The notes beneath the pieces were generated by a model. The model was given only the letters and a program-made list of their open reading frames with translations. It ran no database searches and was not told the DNA's origin. 64,000 bases of DNA from positions 112,699-176,698 of the forward strand of contig CADABZ010000002.1 of assembly GCA_902786355.1 (NCBI GenBank), given 5' to 3'. Position 1 is the stretch's first letter. Each line of letters opens with the position of its first letter. Source of the DNA: an uncultured Eubacteriales bacterium (GTDB lineage: Bacteria; Bacillota; Clostridia; Peptostreptococcales; Anaerovoracaceae). Shown here in pieces: positions 53,264 to 62,467 of the stretch. The position numbers and the translations under genes were made by a program.

Positions 53264-53622
53264 CTGATTACCTGAGACTCCATCTCTGCGTAATGGTGTT
53301 CTCTTTCACCAGCGTTTTTGCCAAGGCAGCAGCCAACTCATATAACAGCGAAGGCTTCATGAGCCCGTGGCTGTATATATATTCAGTGCTCATGCTGATG
53401 GTATGCGTGGTATACGCATTCTTCTGGCAGAAGGTCATCAAGAAAGTCGATCTTCATGTGGGATATGCCAACCGGAGCGTCTATCTCATATGGGGACAGC
53501 TTTGGGCTGTGCTTTTATTCGGGGAGCATCTGACTTTCAAGAATCTTATCGGGCTTGCGGTAGTCCTTGCCGGTGTGATCACGGTATCGCTCAATACACC
53601 GTACGGAGAGGAGGCCGCATAA
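53251..53622 (+). CDS. SMR/EamA-like half transporter A (ArnE-like)
   Basis: A 123-residue protein with four membrane helices, of the small multidrug resistance/EamA half type. It opens DYLRLHLCVMVFSFTSVFAKAAAN and has VYLIWGQLWAVLLFGEHLTF, where WG-x-E..T is the usual SMR helix-4 motif. It overlaps the ATP-grasp gene and shares one base with the next half transporter (TAATG). The two halves probably form a heterodimeric flippase for a lipid-linked sugar, as ArnE/ArnF do. Confidence 0.86.
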   Translation: MERMTDYLRLHLCVMVFSFTSVFAKAAANSYNSEGFMSPWLYIYSVLMLMVCVVYAFFWQKVIKKVDLHVGYANRSVYLIWGQLWAVLLFGEHLTFKNLIGLAVVLAGVITVSLNTPYGEEAA

Positions 53623-53957
53623 TGAACATCTACATATTCCTGCTCTTCGCGGCTACATTTTTCTCAGCCGGATCACAGATACTGCTCAAGCAGAGCGCCA
53701 GGATGGAGCACAAGTCCTGGATATATGAGTACCTGAACTGGAGGGTGCTGACCGCATACGCGATCTCCTTCGCAGTGCTCTTTGTCAATACATTTGCCTA
53801 CACCAAGGTAGACATGAGGTTCGGTCCCGTGATCGATACTTTTACATATGTCTTCGTAATGGTTCTGTCATTTCTCCTGCTTAAGGAGCATTTCAACATA
53901 GGGCAGCTGATCGGCAATCTGCTCATCATCGCAGGTGTGCTGATATACACTATTTAA
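53622..53957 (+). CDS. SMR/EamA-like half transporter B (ArnF-like)
   Basis: A 111-residue four-helix membrane protein with SAGSQILLKQSARM near the N terminus and SFLLLKEHFNIGQLIGN at the start of the last helix. GGAGAGGAGG lies just upstream and the start codon shares one base with the previous stop. A homologue and partner of the preceding gene. Two adjacent SMR-type genes are typical of heterodimer flippases. Confidence 0.87.
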   Translation: MNIYIFLLFAATFFSAGSQILLKQSARMEHKSWIYEYLNWRVLTAYAISFAVLFVNTFAYTKVDMRFGPVIDTFTYVFVMVLSFLLLKEHFNIGQLIGNLLIIAGVLIYTI

Positions 53958-54016
53958 GGATTCATACAATGACACAAGGCGGCCCGGGGCTGCATAACTT
54001 ACAGGAATAAACACAC

Positions 54017-55633
54017 ATGGCATTTACTTCGCTGCTATTCGCATTGTTTGCGGGCATCACGATAATCATATACTTTCTGTTTCCGCTGAAGAAGTATCAG
54101 TGGACGGTGCTCCTGTGCGCAAGCTATTTTTACTATGTCTATAACAGCTATAAGTACACGGTCTTCATACTCTTCACGACACTGACGATATTTCTCGCTG
54201 CGTCTGCTATAGACAGGATATCAGCGGAGACTAAGCAAAAGGTCCGCGAGATGAAAGGAGTATGGAGCTCAGACGAGAAGAAAGCTTTCAAAAATGGAGC
54301 GGAAAAACGCAAGAGATCGATCCTGATCATCACGCTGCTTCTCAACTTCGGGATACTCTTCGTGATCAAGTATCTGAACTTCCTTGCGGGAGGCCTGATG
54401 CATCTCTTCGGGCATACTTCAGGAGATGTCAAGATCATCAGCCTGCTTCTGCCACTCGGGATATCCTTCTATACATTTCAGGCGACAGGTTACCTGATAG
54501 ATGTATTCAGGGGCACGATCAGGGCAGAAAAGAACCTCTTCCGGTTCGCTCTCTTCGTATCTTTCTTCCCGCAGATCATACAGGGACCTATCAGTGCCTT
54601 CGACCAGCTCGGAGAGCAGCTCTTCGCAGAGCATCGCCCGGAGTGGCACAGATTCAAATCCGGCGGGGAACTCATACTGTGGGGACTGTTTAAAAAACTC
54701 GTTATAGCGGACAGACTGTTCGCGGCTATCAATACAGTTACCGGCGATTATACATCGTATCCCGGCGATATGATACTTTTCGCCGCACTCATGTATGCTC
54801 TGCAGCTCTATGCTGACTTCTCAGGAGGCATAGATATAGCCAGGGGCGTTGCGAGAGTGATCGGCATAGATCTTGAAAACAACTTCAGGCAGCCGTATTT
54901 CTCCCGATCCATCAATGAATACTGGCGCAGATGGCATATCACGCTCGGTGCGTGGATGAAGAAATACGTCTTCTATTCGCTTGCCGTATCGAATCTCTTT
55001 CTGAACATCAGCAAGAAACTGGCAGGCACAGCATTCGGGAAGACAGCTGCCGGAAAACACATATCGCGAACACTTCCGACAGCATTCGCGTCACTCATCG
55101 TATTCCTGCTGATCGGAATCTGGCACGGAGCCAACAGCAGGTACATAGGCTTCGGTCTGTGGAACGGTCTTGTGATCATGTTCTCGACACTCATGGCGCC
55201 GGCATACGAGAAAGCGATCAAAGCGCTGCATATCAGGGCCGAGTCGGCTGCGTGGAAACTCTTCCAGATGATCCGCACCTTCATTGTAGTTCTGATCGGA
55301 TATTACTTCGATATAGCGCCGGATTTCAGAGGCGCCATAGATATGATGTACAGATCTGTATCCGATCTGCACATGAACCTCTCGCTCAGTCAGATCCATG
55401 ATCTGGGTCTCAGCCTCAGTGACTGTGCCGCAGTGATGTATGGAGCAGCAGTGATGCTATGGTTCAGCATCAGGCTGGAGAGGAGCGGTCTTGAGACACC
55501 GGGCGATCTGCTCGACCGCAGACCTGCGTGGCTTCAGTGGATAGTGCTGCTCATCGGTGCAATGTCTGTGATCATGCTGGGAATATACGGCTCCGGATCT
55601 GAAGGCGTTGATTTTGTATACATGGGATTCTGA
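54017..55633 (+). CDS. MBOAT-family O-acyltransferase (second copy)
   Basis: A 538-residue membrane enzyme. Signatures include PLGISFYTFQATGYLIDVFRG, FFPQIIQGPISAF, EYWRRWHITLGAWMKKYVFY, and LLIGIWHGANSRYIGFGLWN with the catalytic His. It is longer than the copy at 27360 because of a charged cytoplasmic loop (about residues 68-105). It is followed, with a one-base overlap, by an SGNH-type partner. It probably transfers acyl groups to the product of this operon on the outer face. Confidence 0.92.
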   Translation: MAFTSLLFALFAGITIIIYFLFPLKKYQWTVLLCASYFYYVYNSYKYTVFILFTTLTIFLAASAIDRISAETKQKVREMKGVWSSDEKKAFKNGAEKRKRSILIITLLLNFGILFVIKYLNFLAGGLMHLFGHTSGDVKIISLLLPLGISFYTFQATGYLIDVFRGTIRAEKNLFRFALFVSFFPQIIQGPISAFDQLGEQLFAEHRPEWHRFKSGGELILWGLFKKLVIADRLFAAINTVTGDYTSYPGDMILFAALMYALQLYADFSGGIDIARGVARVIGIDLENNFRQPYFSRSINEYWRRWHITLGAWMKKYVFYSLAVSNLFLNISKKLAGTAFGKTAAGKHISRTLPTAFASLIVFLLIGIWHGANSRYIGFGLWNGLVIMFSTLMAPAYEKAIKALHIRAESAAWKLFQMIRTFIVVLIGYYFDIAPDFRGAIDMMYRSVSDLHMNLSLSQIHDLGLSLSDCAAVMYGAAVMLWFSIRLERSGLETPGDLLDRRPAWLQWIVLLIGAMSVIMLGIYGSGSEGVDFVYMGF

Positions 55634-56796
55634 TGAGAAGAAAAGATTCAGGAAAGAGAAAAAATATAAAACGAATAGCAGGACTGGCGCTCTTCATCGC
55701 GGTCATAGCCGGGATCGTCCATGTATCTCAGCAGCTTTTTGCCAACGACGGCAGCAGCGAATCGGTCAGGCTCCAGGGCTTCTACATGGAAGAGCCTGAT
55801 TCACTCGATATAGTTGTCATGGGCGCGAGCGAGATTATGAATGACTACTGCGCCCCTGAGGTCTATCGCAAGCACGGCTACACCAGCTATCCGTATGCCT
55901 TCGCGGTCAACTCAGTGCCGCTGTGGAAATACGAGCTAGCCGAGATAGAGAGGACGCAGCATCCGCAGGTCCTGATCATCGAGGCAAACGGAGCTCTGTA
56001 CACAGAGGATAAGCTTATCGATTCGAAGGACTGCGTCAGGCTTCTCGGAGACAATATGCCTGTTTCTGAGAACTGCATCCGTTATGCTTTTGAGAAGACT
56101 GATCATCCGATGGAGACGATCTTCCCTGTGCTGAAATATCACTACAGATGGAGCGACATCGGAGACGAGTCGGTAAAAGACAGGCTGCTGATGATGCAAA
56201 ACGGCTACGCAAGGCTTCGCGGAGCTATGACGCCGCTCTATCATACCGAATTCAGCTCGGACAATGTCTATCCGGCCGACGGGACGACGGCGGCCCTCAA
56301 TGAAAAAGGCGAGGCGGAGCTCAGGGCATTTCTCAAGGTGTGCAAGGAGTCGGAGATACCGCACATAGTGTTCGCCGAGTTCCCGCACATACTTGATACA
56401 GAGAAAGCATATTACAGGCATCAGAGAGCCAACCGTGCGGCTGAGATCATACAGGAAGAGGGTTTTGATTATATCGACTTCACACGTGAGATCGATGCCA
56501 TCGGACTTGAGTATCAGGAGGACTTCTTCGATACTCACCACATGGTCGCGACAGGGCAGCGCAAGCTCTCAGACTATATCGGTAAGACGGTCAGGGATCG
56601 CTACGGCATCACTCCAAAGCCTCAGTCAGACGAGAACCGGGCGACATGGGAGGACAGCGCAGAGCTAATAGAGAGCTTCTACAGGTGTTATGAAGAATAC
56701 ACGCAGGCTCATTCTGACAAGCCTCATGAGGAAGTCGACCATGATCTCAGCGATACACGAAGAACTATCGAAGAACTCGATGCAATGGGCCGATAG
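55633..56796 (+). CDS. SGNH/DltD-like membrane-anchored acyl-transfer partner
   Basis: A 387-residue protein with an N-terminal signal anchor (about residues 14-34). The start codon shares one base with the MBOAT stop. VVMGASEIMNDY fits SGNH block I with its Ser, and DTHHMVATGQRKLSDYI supplies the D-x-x-H catalytic pair; between them lie HIVFAEFPHIL and the IDFTREIDAIGL segment. The layout resembles DltD-type extracellular acyl-transfer proteins more than the DHHW protein at 28795. It works with the upstream MBOAT enzyme on the envelope side. Confidence 0.85.
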   Translation: MRRKDSGKRKNIKRIAGLALFIAVIAGIVHVSQQLFANDGSSESVRLQGFYMEEPDSLDIVVMGASEIMNDYCAPEVYRKHGYTSYPYAFAVNSVPLWKYELAEIERTQHPQVLIIEANGALYTEDKLIDSKDCVRLLGDNMPVSENCIRYAFEKTDHPMETIFPVLKYHYRWSDIGDESVKDRLLMMQNGYARLRGAMTPLYHTEFSSDNVYPADGTTAALNEKGEAELRAFLKVCKESEIPHIVFAEFPHILDTEKAYYRHQRANRAAEIIQEEGFDYIDFTREIDAIGLEYQEDFFDTHHMVATGQRKLSDYIGKTVRDRYGITPKPQSDENRATWEDSAELIESFYRCYEEYTQAHSDKPHEEVDHDLSDTRRTIEELDAMGR

Positions 56797-56823
56797 GTAA
56801 ATGGAACTGGAAACGGTGACACA

Positions 56824-57954
56824 ATGGAAAAAAACGAAGAAAAAAGAATCCTTATACTCGGCGCGGGCAACGCGCAGATAGACGCGATAGAATACTGCAA
56901 GGCACACGGCTATAAAGTCGTCGGCTGCAGCTATACGACAGTAGACTGCGGCATACCTCATCTTGATTATTTCGAACAGGTGGACATCAAGAGCATGGAA
57001 GGTGTGGCGGAGCTTGCGAAGAAATACGGCGTCAGGGCCATCTATTCGGTCGGCTCTGACCTTGCGATGCCTACAGTGATGAAGGTCAGCGAGATGCTCG
57101 GACTCCCGCATTTTATCTCTTATGAGACAGCAGAGACCTGTCACTCCAAGGGAAGGATGAGAGAGACTCTCGGACAGGGTTTTGAAGGCAATGCATCCTT
57201 CATAACGGCCAGAAGTCTTGAAGAGGCGCTTGAGTATACTGATTTCCCGGGGATGATGAAGCCTGTGGACTCGCAGGGACAGAGAGGCTGCTTCAAGGTT
57301 GAGTCCGCAGAGGATATAAAAGCGAATTTTGCACGCTCCCTTGATTACTCGTTCGAGGGACGTGTCATCATAGAAGAGTTCATCGACGGACCGGAGGTAT
57401 CCGTCAATGCATATATGCAGGACGGGGCCATGAAGTTCGCCCTGGTCAGCGACAGATACGCTTTTGATGAGTATCCGGGAGGGATCATCAAAGAGCACCG
57501 CGTCCCGTCGGCTTTTGCCGATGCAGAGGCCGTGCGCAAATGCGAGGATCTTGCAGCGCGCGTAGCTGAGAAGATAGGCATCACAGACGGTCCGGCATAT
57601 TACCAGATAAAGCTCAAAAACGGTACGGATCCTGTTCTGCTGGAGGTCACTCCGAGACTCGACGGATGCCACATGTGGAACCTTATCAAACACTACTGCG
57701 GAGCAGATCTTCTGGATGCATGCTTCAGGCATCTTCTGGAGGGAGAGTCAGTTCTTGACGATCACTATGAGATGCCGGCAGAGCAGTACAGCCTCAGGTT
57801 CATGAGCAAAGAACCTAATACGCATTTTGACCGGAGCGAATTCGATGTCAGCGGAGCGGAACACGTCTGCTATTATTACGATGACGGAGACAGGGTGCTC
57901 AGAATCAACGGATATATAGAGAAGTGCGGATACACGATCCGCAGGATAGGCTAA
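56824..57954 (+). CDS. second ATP-grasp ligase
   Basis: A 376-residue enzyme: ILILGAGNAQIDAIEYCKAHG as pre-ATP-grasp fold, FPGMMKPVDSQGQRGCFKVE as Lys-containing nucleotide loop, GRVIIEEFIDGPEVSVNAY, and PVLLEVTPRLDGCHMWNLIKHY as metal-binding end. It differs from the ligase at 52052 enough to suggest another substrate. It comes just before the CapK/PaaK-like gene, so an acyl or aminoacyl group could be prepared by the two enzymes together. Substrate is not visible in the sequence. Confidence 0.87.
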   Translation: MEKNEEKRILILGAGNAQIDAIEYCKAHGYKVVGCSYTTVDCGIPHLDYFEQVDIKSMEGVAELAKKYGVRAIYSVGSDLAMPTVMKVSEMLGLPHFISYETAETCHSKGRMRETLGQGFEGNASFITARSLEEALEYTDFPGMMKPVDSQGQRGCFKVESAEDIKANFARSLDYSFEGRVIIEEFIDGPEVSVNAYMQDGAMKFALVSDRYAFDEYPGGIIKEHRVPSAFADAEAVRKCEDLAARVAEKIGITDGPAYYQIKLKNGTDPVLLEVTPRLDGCHMWNLIKHYCGADLLDACFRHLLEGESVLDDHYEMPAEQYSLRFMSKEPNTHFDRSEFDVSGAEHVCYYYDDGDRVLRINGYIEKCGYTIRRIG

Positions 57955-57981
57955 CAGGAAAGACAGCGAAGGAGAACAGCA

Positions 57982-59289
57982 ATGAGTCTGCAGAAGAAAC
58001 TCAAAAACGTCTATACAGTATGGTACCTTCTGACACTGAAGAGATCTCTTGACGGGGATCCGAAGAAGATCAAAGCAGATCAGAACAGAAAGATACACCG
58101 CCTGATGAAGAGGGCTTACAAGATCCCTGTCTACAGGGAGAAGTTCGAGCAGTCAGGAACGACACCTGATGATTACCACTGCGCAGAGGATCTCGTGAAA
58201 TTCCCGACACTGACAAAGCCTGAGCTGCGTCTGTGGATGCAGACAGAGTGGGATGATCATCCGGAGATCCACGATGATATCAACATCCTCAGCACGAGCG
58301 GTTCCTCCGGGACGCCTCTCAAGATGCTCTATACACAGAAAGAGCAGGCATGCAGTGATGCCAACTGGGCGAGAGCTCTCTCGGCAGCAGGCTACAAGCC
58401 TCTTCGCGGCAAGATGTATTCTTTCTCAACAAGCCACAAGGGACCGAGGAAGAAGGACAGAGACTCCATCGTTCAGAAGTTCGGCCTGATGAGACGTAAG
58501 GTAGTCGGCGAAGACCATATCGTTGGCGACGGTATTGCTGATCTCATCAAAGACATCAACGAATACAAGCCTGATCTCATCTGCCTGAGACGTAATGTCA
58601 TGGTCAGGATGGTCGCTTATGCTGAATCTCACAACCTCGAGATCTGGAAGCCTAAGTTCTATGCGCCTATCAGCGAGATGGTCGACGGCGTGACCCGCAA
58701 GATGCTCGCCAAGGCTCTCGGACCTGGACTCATAGACGCTTACGGTGTATCTGAGATGGGAAGCTTTATCTATGAATTCCCTGGAGTCGGCTACAGATAT
58801 GTCGCCAACGATATCGCTGTTGCCAACGTATACAATGACAAGAACGAGCTCGCTGATGACGGACGTATCGTTGTTACATCGCTGTATAAGCATACATATC
58901 CGCTGATCAACTACGAGACTCTCGACCTCGGAAAATCATTCGTCAAGGACGGCATCAGATACTTTACAGATATAGAAGGCCGCATGAACGATCTGGTCAA
59001 GCACGAGAATGGCGCTGATTCATCTGCTCTGCAGCTGATGAGGATCGCCAACCATACAGTCGGGCTTTCCCAGTTCAGATTCATCGAAGAGACATATCAC
59101 GACATGAAGATCCAGCTCGTATCAGATCCGTTCAACAAGACAATGACCAAGGAACAGATCGAAGAGAGATTCATCACCGAGGTTCAGAAGCTCTACGGAG
59201 ATGAATTTAAGATCACCATTGAGTGGCTTGATGAGCTGCCTCCGGAAAAGACAGGGAAACAGAGATGTTTCGTCTGCAACGTAAAGTAA
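57982..59289 (+). CDS. CapK/PaaK-like AMP-forming adenylating enzyme
   Basis: A 435-residue protein of the phenylacetate-CoA ligase/CapK branch of adenylating enzymes. STSGSSGTPLKMLYT is the phosphate-binding loop; DAYGVSEMG and NYETLDLG with a later FTDIEGRMND are the family's adenylate-binding motifs. CapK-like proteins are common in surface polysaccharide clusters, where the acyl substrate is rarely known. AAGGAG lies upstream. It is the last gene of the operon and is followed by a strong terminator. Very regular codon use (many GTC/CTC/AAG) suggests high expression. Confidence 0.88.
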   Translation: MSLQKKLKNVYTVWYLLTLKRSLDGDPKKIKADQNRKIHRLMKRAYKIPVYREKFEQSGTTPDDYHCAEDLVKFPTLTKPELRLWMQTEWDDHPEIHDDINILSTSGSSGTPLKMLYTQKEQACSDANWARALSAAGYKPLRGKMYSFSTSHKGPRKKDRDSIVQKFGLMRRKVVGEDHIVGDGIADLIKDINEYKPDLICLRRNVMVRMVAYAESHNLEIWKPKFYAPISEMVDGVTRKMLAKALGPGLIDAYGVSEMGSFIYEFPGVGYRYVANDIAVANVYNDKNELADDGRIVVTSLYKHTYPLINYETLDLGKSFVKDGIRYFTDIEGRMNDLVKHENGADSSALQLMRIANHTVGLSQFRFIEETYHDMKIQLVSDPFNKTMTKEQIEERFITEVQKLYGDEFKITIEWLDELPPEKTGKQRCFVCNVK

Positions 59290-59299
59290 GTAAAATAAG

Positions 59300-59336
59300 A
59301 GAAAAGGCCGGGACGGGGTCCGGACCTTTTCTTTTT
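59300..59336 (+). terminator. Rho-independent terminator of the 51048-59289 operon
   Basis: AGAAAAGG plus CCGG (59300-59311) pairs with CCGG plus CCTTTTCT (59320-59332, one bulged A), followed by TTTTT. Confidence 0.88.
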
Positions 59337-59357
59337 GAGAAATGGAAGTGACTGGGG

Positions 59358-60734
59358 ATGTGGAAGAAAATATTTGAACCTGTAGATATGACGGTCGGCG
59401 ACCCCGTCCGTCAAATCGTAAAATTTATGATACCGATGCTGATCGGCAATGTGTTCCAGCAGCTGTATAACACAGTCGACAGTATCGTTGTAGGCAAGTA
59501 CATAGGAGACAATGCCCTTGCGGCTGTCGGAAGTGCGGGACCTATAGTCAACCTCCTGCTGGTTCTCTTCATGGGAATATCGGTAGGTGCGGGGATCATG
59601 GTATCCCAGTATTTCGGTGCAAGACAGAGAGATCATCTGTCGAAAACGATCGGATGCTGCATCACTCTGACTTTTATTGCGTCCGTGATCGTTATGATCG
59701 TAGCACCGCTTATCACGATGCCGCTCCTCAGGCTCCTCAACACACCTGATGAGATCATAGTCTGGTGCGATGACTACCTCAGGATCCTCTTCCTCGGTAT
59801 AGCTGGATGCGCCTTCTACAATATACTCGGCGGAGTGCTCAGAGGTCTCGGAGACTCGATCTCGGCTCTGATCTATCTCATCGTTGCGACGATCCTCAAT
59901 ATCATCCTCGACATATTCTTCGTCGCTCAGGTTGGGATGGGGGTTGCAGGTGTAGCTCTGGCTACTGTGCTCGCCCAGGCGGTATCGGCGATACTCTCTT
60001 TGATCAAGCTGGCAAGAAAAGGGGATGTGTTCGACCTGAAGGTGGAATATCTGAAGCCGGGAAGCAAGTACGTCAGAGAACTTGTCCGCCTCGGACTTCC
60101 TTCGGGAATAACCCAGGCTATATTCTCGCTTTCCATGGTAGTGGTCCAGTCTCTTACCAACAGCTTCGGGCCTATGTGTATCGCTACCAATGTAATAGTC
60201 ATGAGGATCGATGGTTTCGTAATGATGCCGGCGTTCTCATTCGGAGCGGCCATGACGACTTTTGCCGGACAGAATATAGGAGCCGGACAGCTCAGCAGGG
60301 TCGAGACAGGAGCAAAGAAGGGAACATACGTAGCAATGGCGACATCGGCTGTCATCACTGTCCTCATATTCATATTCGGAAAATATCTGATGGCACTGTT
60401 CACCAATACTGAAGAACTGATCGAGCAGAGCTATCACATGATGCTGATAATGGGAACCGGATACATAGCTATGGAAGTCACGCAGTGCCTCCAGGGCGTC
60501 ATGAGAGGCGCCGGAGATACAATGGCTCCGATGTGGCTGTCTATGATAACCACAGTTCTGATCCGTGTCCCGCTGGCATATCTGATGACCTGGATGACAA
60601 GGTCGCCTGAGCATCCGCAGGGACAGTTCTACATGATGTTCGTATCGATGCTCATCACATGGCTCATAGGTGCCGCAATGACATACGCGGTGTATCGTGC
60701 AGGCCGCTGGAAGAAGAAAGCGCTTGTAATGTAG
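59358..60734 (+). CDS. MATE-family efflux transporter
   Basis: A 458-residue protein with twelve membrane helices. MATE signatures: MIPMLIGNVFQQLYNTVDSIVVG in helix 1, ISVGAGIMVSQYFGARQRDH, and a repeat of the fold in the second half (PAFSFGAAMTTFAGQNIGAGQ). It uses a cation gradient to export drugs or metabolites, or a lipid-linked precursor in some relatives. It lies beyond the glycan operon terminator and is probably separate from it. GGGG lies just before the ATG. Confidence 0.93.
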   Translation: MWKKIFEPVDMTVGDPVRQIVKFMIPMLIGNVFQQLYNTVDSIVVGKYIGDNALAAVGSAGPIVNLLLVLFMGISVGAGIMVSQYFGARQRDHLSKTIGCCITLTFIASVIVMIVAPLITMPLLRLLNTPDEIIVWCDDYLRILFLGIAGCAFYNILGGVLRGLGDSISALIYLIVATILNIILDIFFVAQVGMGVAGVALATVLAQAVSAILSLIKLARKGDVFDLKVEYLKPGSKYVRELVRLGLPSGITQAIFSLSMVVVQSLTNSFGPMCIATNVIVMRIDGFVMMPAFSFGAAMTTFAGQNIGAGQLSRVETGAKKGTYVAMATSAVITVLIFIFGKYLMALFTNTEELIEQSYHMMLIMGTGYIAMEVTQCLQGVMRGAGDTMAPMWLSMITTVLIRVPLAYLMTWMTRSPEHPQGQFYMMFVSMLITWLIGAAMTYAVYRAGRWKKKALVM

Positions 60735-60759
60735 CTTCACATAAGACAGGAGAACGATC

Positions 60760-61653
60760 ATGAGAATTGCAGTAACAGGAGCAAGTGGATTTATCGGAAC
60801 TGAGCTGCTCGCGCAGCTGAGAGAATCAGGCAATACGGTAACTGCTCTGACAAGAGGCAGCACAGAAGATACTGTATCTGATGCACAGGTGCACTGGAAG
60901 ACGACGGATTACACCAGGGAGTCTCTTACAGAAGCCCTTGCCGGCTCGGACGCCGTGGTACATCTCGCAGGAGTCAGAGGGACGACTCCGGACCCTGCCG
61001 ACTATGTGATCAACGAGACGATGACGGAAAACATCCTCGAAGCAATGACCTCTGCCGGGGTGAAGCGTATTGTCTTCGCCTCCACCATCTCCGTGTATGA
61101 TGATGAAAACCTGATACCGTGGACTGAAGACACTCCGCTCAAAGGAAGGACGGCATACGGTGATTCGAAGATAAAATGCGAACAGCTTATACGAAAGCAT
61201 GCAGATGAATCCGGCATGACATACGGAATCGTAAGGATCGCACAGGTCCTCGGGCTGGGCGAGAAGCGCCGCGCGATGATGAATGTCTTCATAGACACGG
61301 CCGCAGCCGGGGGGCAGCTCCGCGTCATAGGCAGGAGCGTTGTAAAGCGCCAGTATCTGTATGTGAAAGACCTCGCGAAGATCCTCACTGCGCTTGCATG
61401 CGGAAATGACAGTTTCAGCGCGGATCAGAACATCACCGTCAACGCCGGAATGCCTCAGGCATATACCAATCTCGAGATTGCCGGGATCGTGAACAGAGTC
61501 TTCGGGAACGACACACCTATCAACTACGATGACTCGAAGGAAGAGACCATAAGGCCGTCGTGGATGGATATAAACAGGCTCAAAAAAACCCTCGGCATAG
61601 AGCCGAAGGATATGGAAGAAGCAATGACCGAGATCGTTAGATCTTTCTTCTGA
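60760..61653 (+). CDS. NAD-dependent epimerase/dehydratase (SDR)
   Basis: A 297-residue extended SDR: VTGASGFIGTELLAQLRESG for NAD(P), VHLAGVRGT, FASTISVYDDENLIPWTE, and a Y-x-x-x-K catalytic pair in RTAYGDSKIKCEQL. AGGAG precedes the start. It acts on a nucleotide sugar or related carbonyl; the exact substrate cannot be read. Its last 17 bases overlap the 3' end of the convergent repressor gene. Confidence 0.88.
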   Translation: MRIAVTGASGFIGTELLAQLRESGNTVTALTRGSTEDTVSDAQVHWKTTDYTRESLTEALAGSDAVVHLAGVRGTTPDPADYVINETMTENILEAMTSAGVKRIVFASTISVYDDENLIPWTEDTPLKGRTAYGDSKIKCEQLIRKHADESGMTYGIVRIAQVLGLGEKRRAMMNVFIDTAAAGGQLRVIGRSVVKRQYLYVKDLAKILTALACGNDSFSADQNITVNAGMPQAYTNLEIAGIVNRVFGNDTPINYDDSKEETIRPSWMDINRLKKTLGIEPKDMEEAMTEIVRSFF

Positions 61654-62275
61654 TTTCTTTTGCCACTCCTAATATCTCAAAAGGAACATCGCCACCCTTA
61701 CTGACCTGGATCGGTTCGTAGTCAGGATTGATAGGCTGCAAGATCACAAAGTCCGCCATATCGCGGACTTTTTTGAATGTGGCATCATTGTCGCCTACGC
61801 GAACAGCACAGTCCGAGCCGGAGTCGCAGGTGTTCTGGCGTTCAAAAAGAACTATATCACCATCTCTGTATTCGGGAAGCATGGAGCTTCCCTCTATCCT
61901 GAGTGCGAAAAAGTCGCTGCTCGTATTCTTACCTTGACCTTCTATCTCAATATAACCATCAATATCCTCAATAGCCTCGGCCGGCACACCGGCAGGGATC
62001 CGTCCATATACAGGGACTGATGATGAATGACGTTTGTTTTTACTGACGTTGAGAGAATCAGAAAGATCAATATAAGTAAAATCATCAAGGTCGACTCCAA
62101 AAAGTTCTGCCATACGCACAAAGACCTTCAGAGGAGGAGTCGATACACCGGATTCCCATTTTTGTATTGTCGTAAATGATTTGTCTGCTTTGTATCCAAG
62201 CAGGCTTGCCAGATCTTCCTGAGAATAACCAGCACGTTTCCGCAGGAATCTGATGTTGTGCGCAATATATAACAT
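61637..62275 (-). CDS. XRE-family repressor with S24 (LexA/CI-like) self-cleavage domain
   Basis: A 212-residue protein. The N-terminal helix-turn-helix (residues 1-68) has NIRFLRKRAGYSQEDLASLLG and a recognition helix near FTTIQKWESGV. The S24 domain (about 85-212) has GRIPAG as the Ala-Gly cleavage site, IEGSSMLPEYRDGD with the nucleophile Ser, and DNDATFKKV with the general-base Lys. RecA-stimulated self-cleavage is known for this fold, so SOS induction is possible. A GGGGGG ribosome site lies 8 bases upstream. It faces a small Cro-like gene across a 246-base divergent promoter region. Confidence 0.92.
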   Translation of the reverse strand: MLYIAHNIRFLRKRAGYSQEDLASLLGYKADKSFTTIQKWESGVSTPPLKVFVRMAELFGVDLDDFTYIDLSDSLNVSKNKRHSSSVPVYGRIPAGVPAEAIEDIDGYIEIEGQGKNTSSDFFALRIEGSSMLPEYRDGDIVLFERQNTCDSGSDCAVRVGDNDATFKKVRDMADFVILQPINPDYEPIQVSKGGDVPFEILGVAKEIRRKI

Positions 62276-62395
62276 ACGTTATACCCCCCATAGAGAATCA
62301 GCTTTGCAAAGATGTAAGAAAAATGGCGATTAGAAACATCCAACAAGTCCCTTTGCTATAAAGAATCTTCATATTGATAAGATTATAATAAACAC

Positions 62396-62406
62396 GAATT
62401 ATATTC
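62396..62406. promoter_or_regulatory. operator-like palindrome, site 2 (leftward side)
   Basis: GAAT-TAT-ATTC, the same GAAT-N3-ATTC core as the site on the rightward promoter. It overlaps the likely leftward promoter of the repressor gene, whose -10 on the minus strand is at 62382-62387 (TATAAT). A second inverted repeat TTCAAT-N4-ATTGAA (62404-62419) follows at once. Confidence 0.55.
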
Positions 62407-62467
62407 AATCAAAATTGAACAAAAGCAGCCTAAAGACTCAAAAGACGAAAAAAGCATTAAATTATAT

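Noticed and set aside
56665-57732. 355-codon open frame on the minus strand
   Set aside because: It lies antisense to the SGNH and ATP-grasp genes, whose products have clear family motifs; the antisense product has high Cys/His/Arg content and no recognisable motif.
59807-60412. 201-codon frame on the + strand inside the MATE gene
   Set aside because: Different frame of a well-supported transporter; Arg/Gly-rich product typical of a shadow frame.
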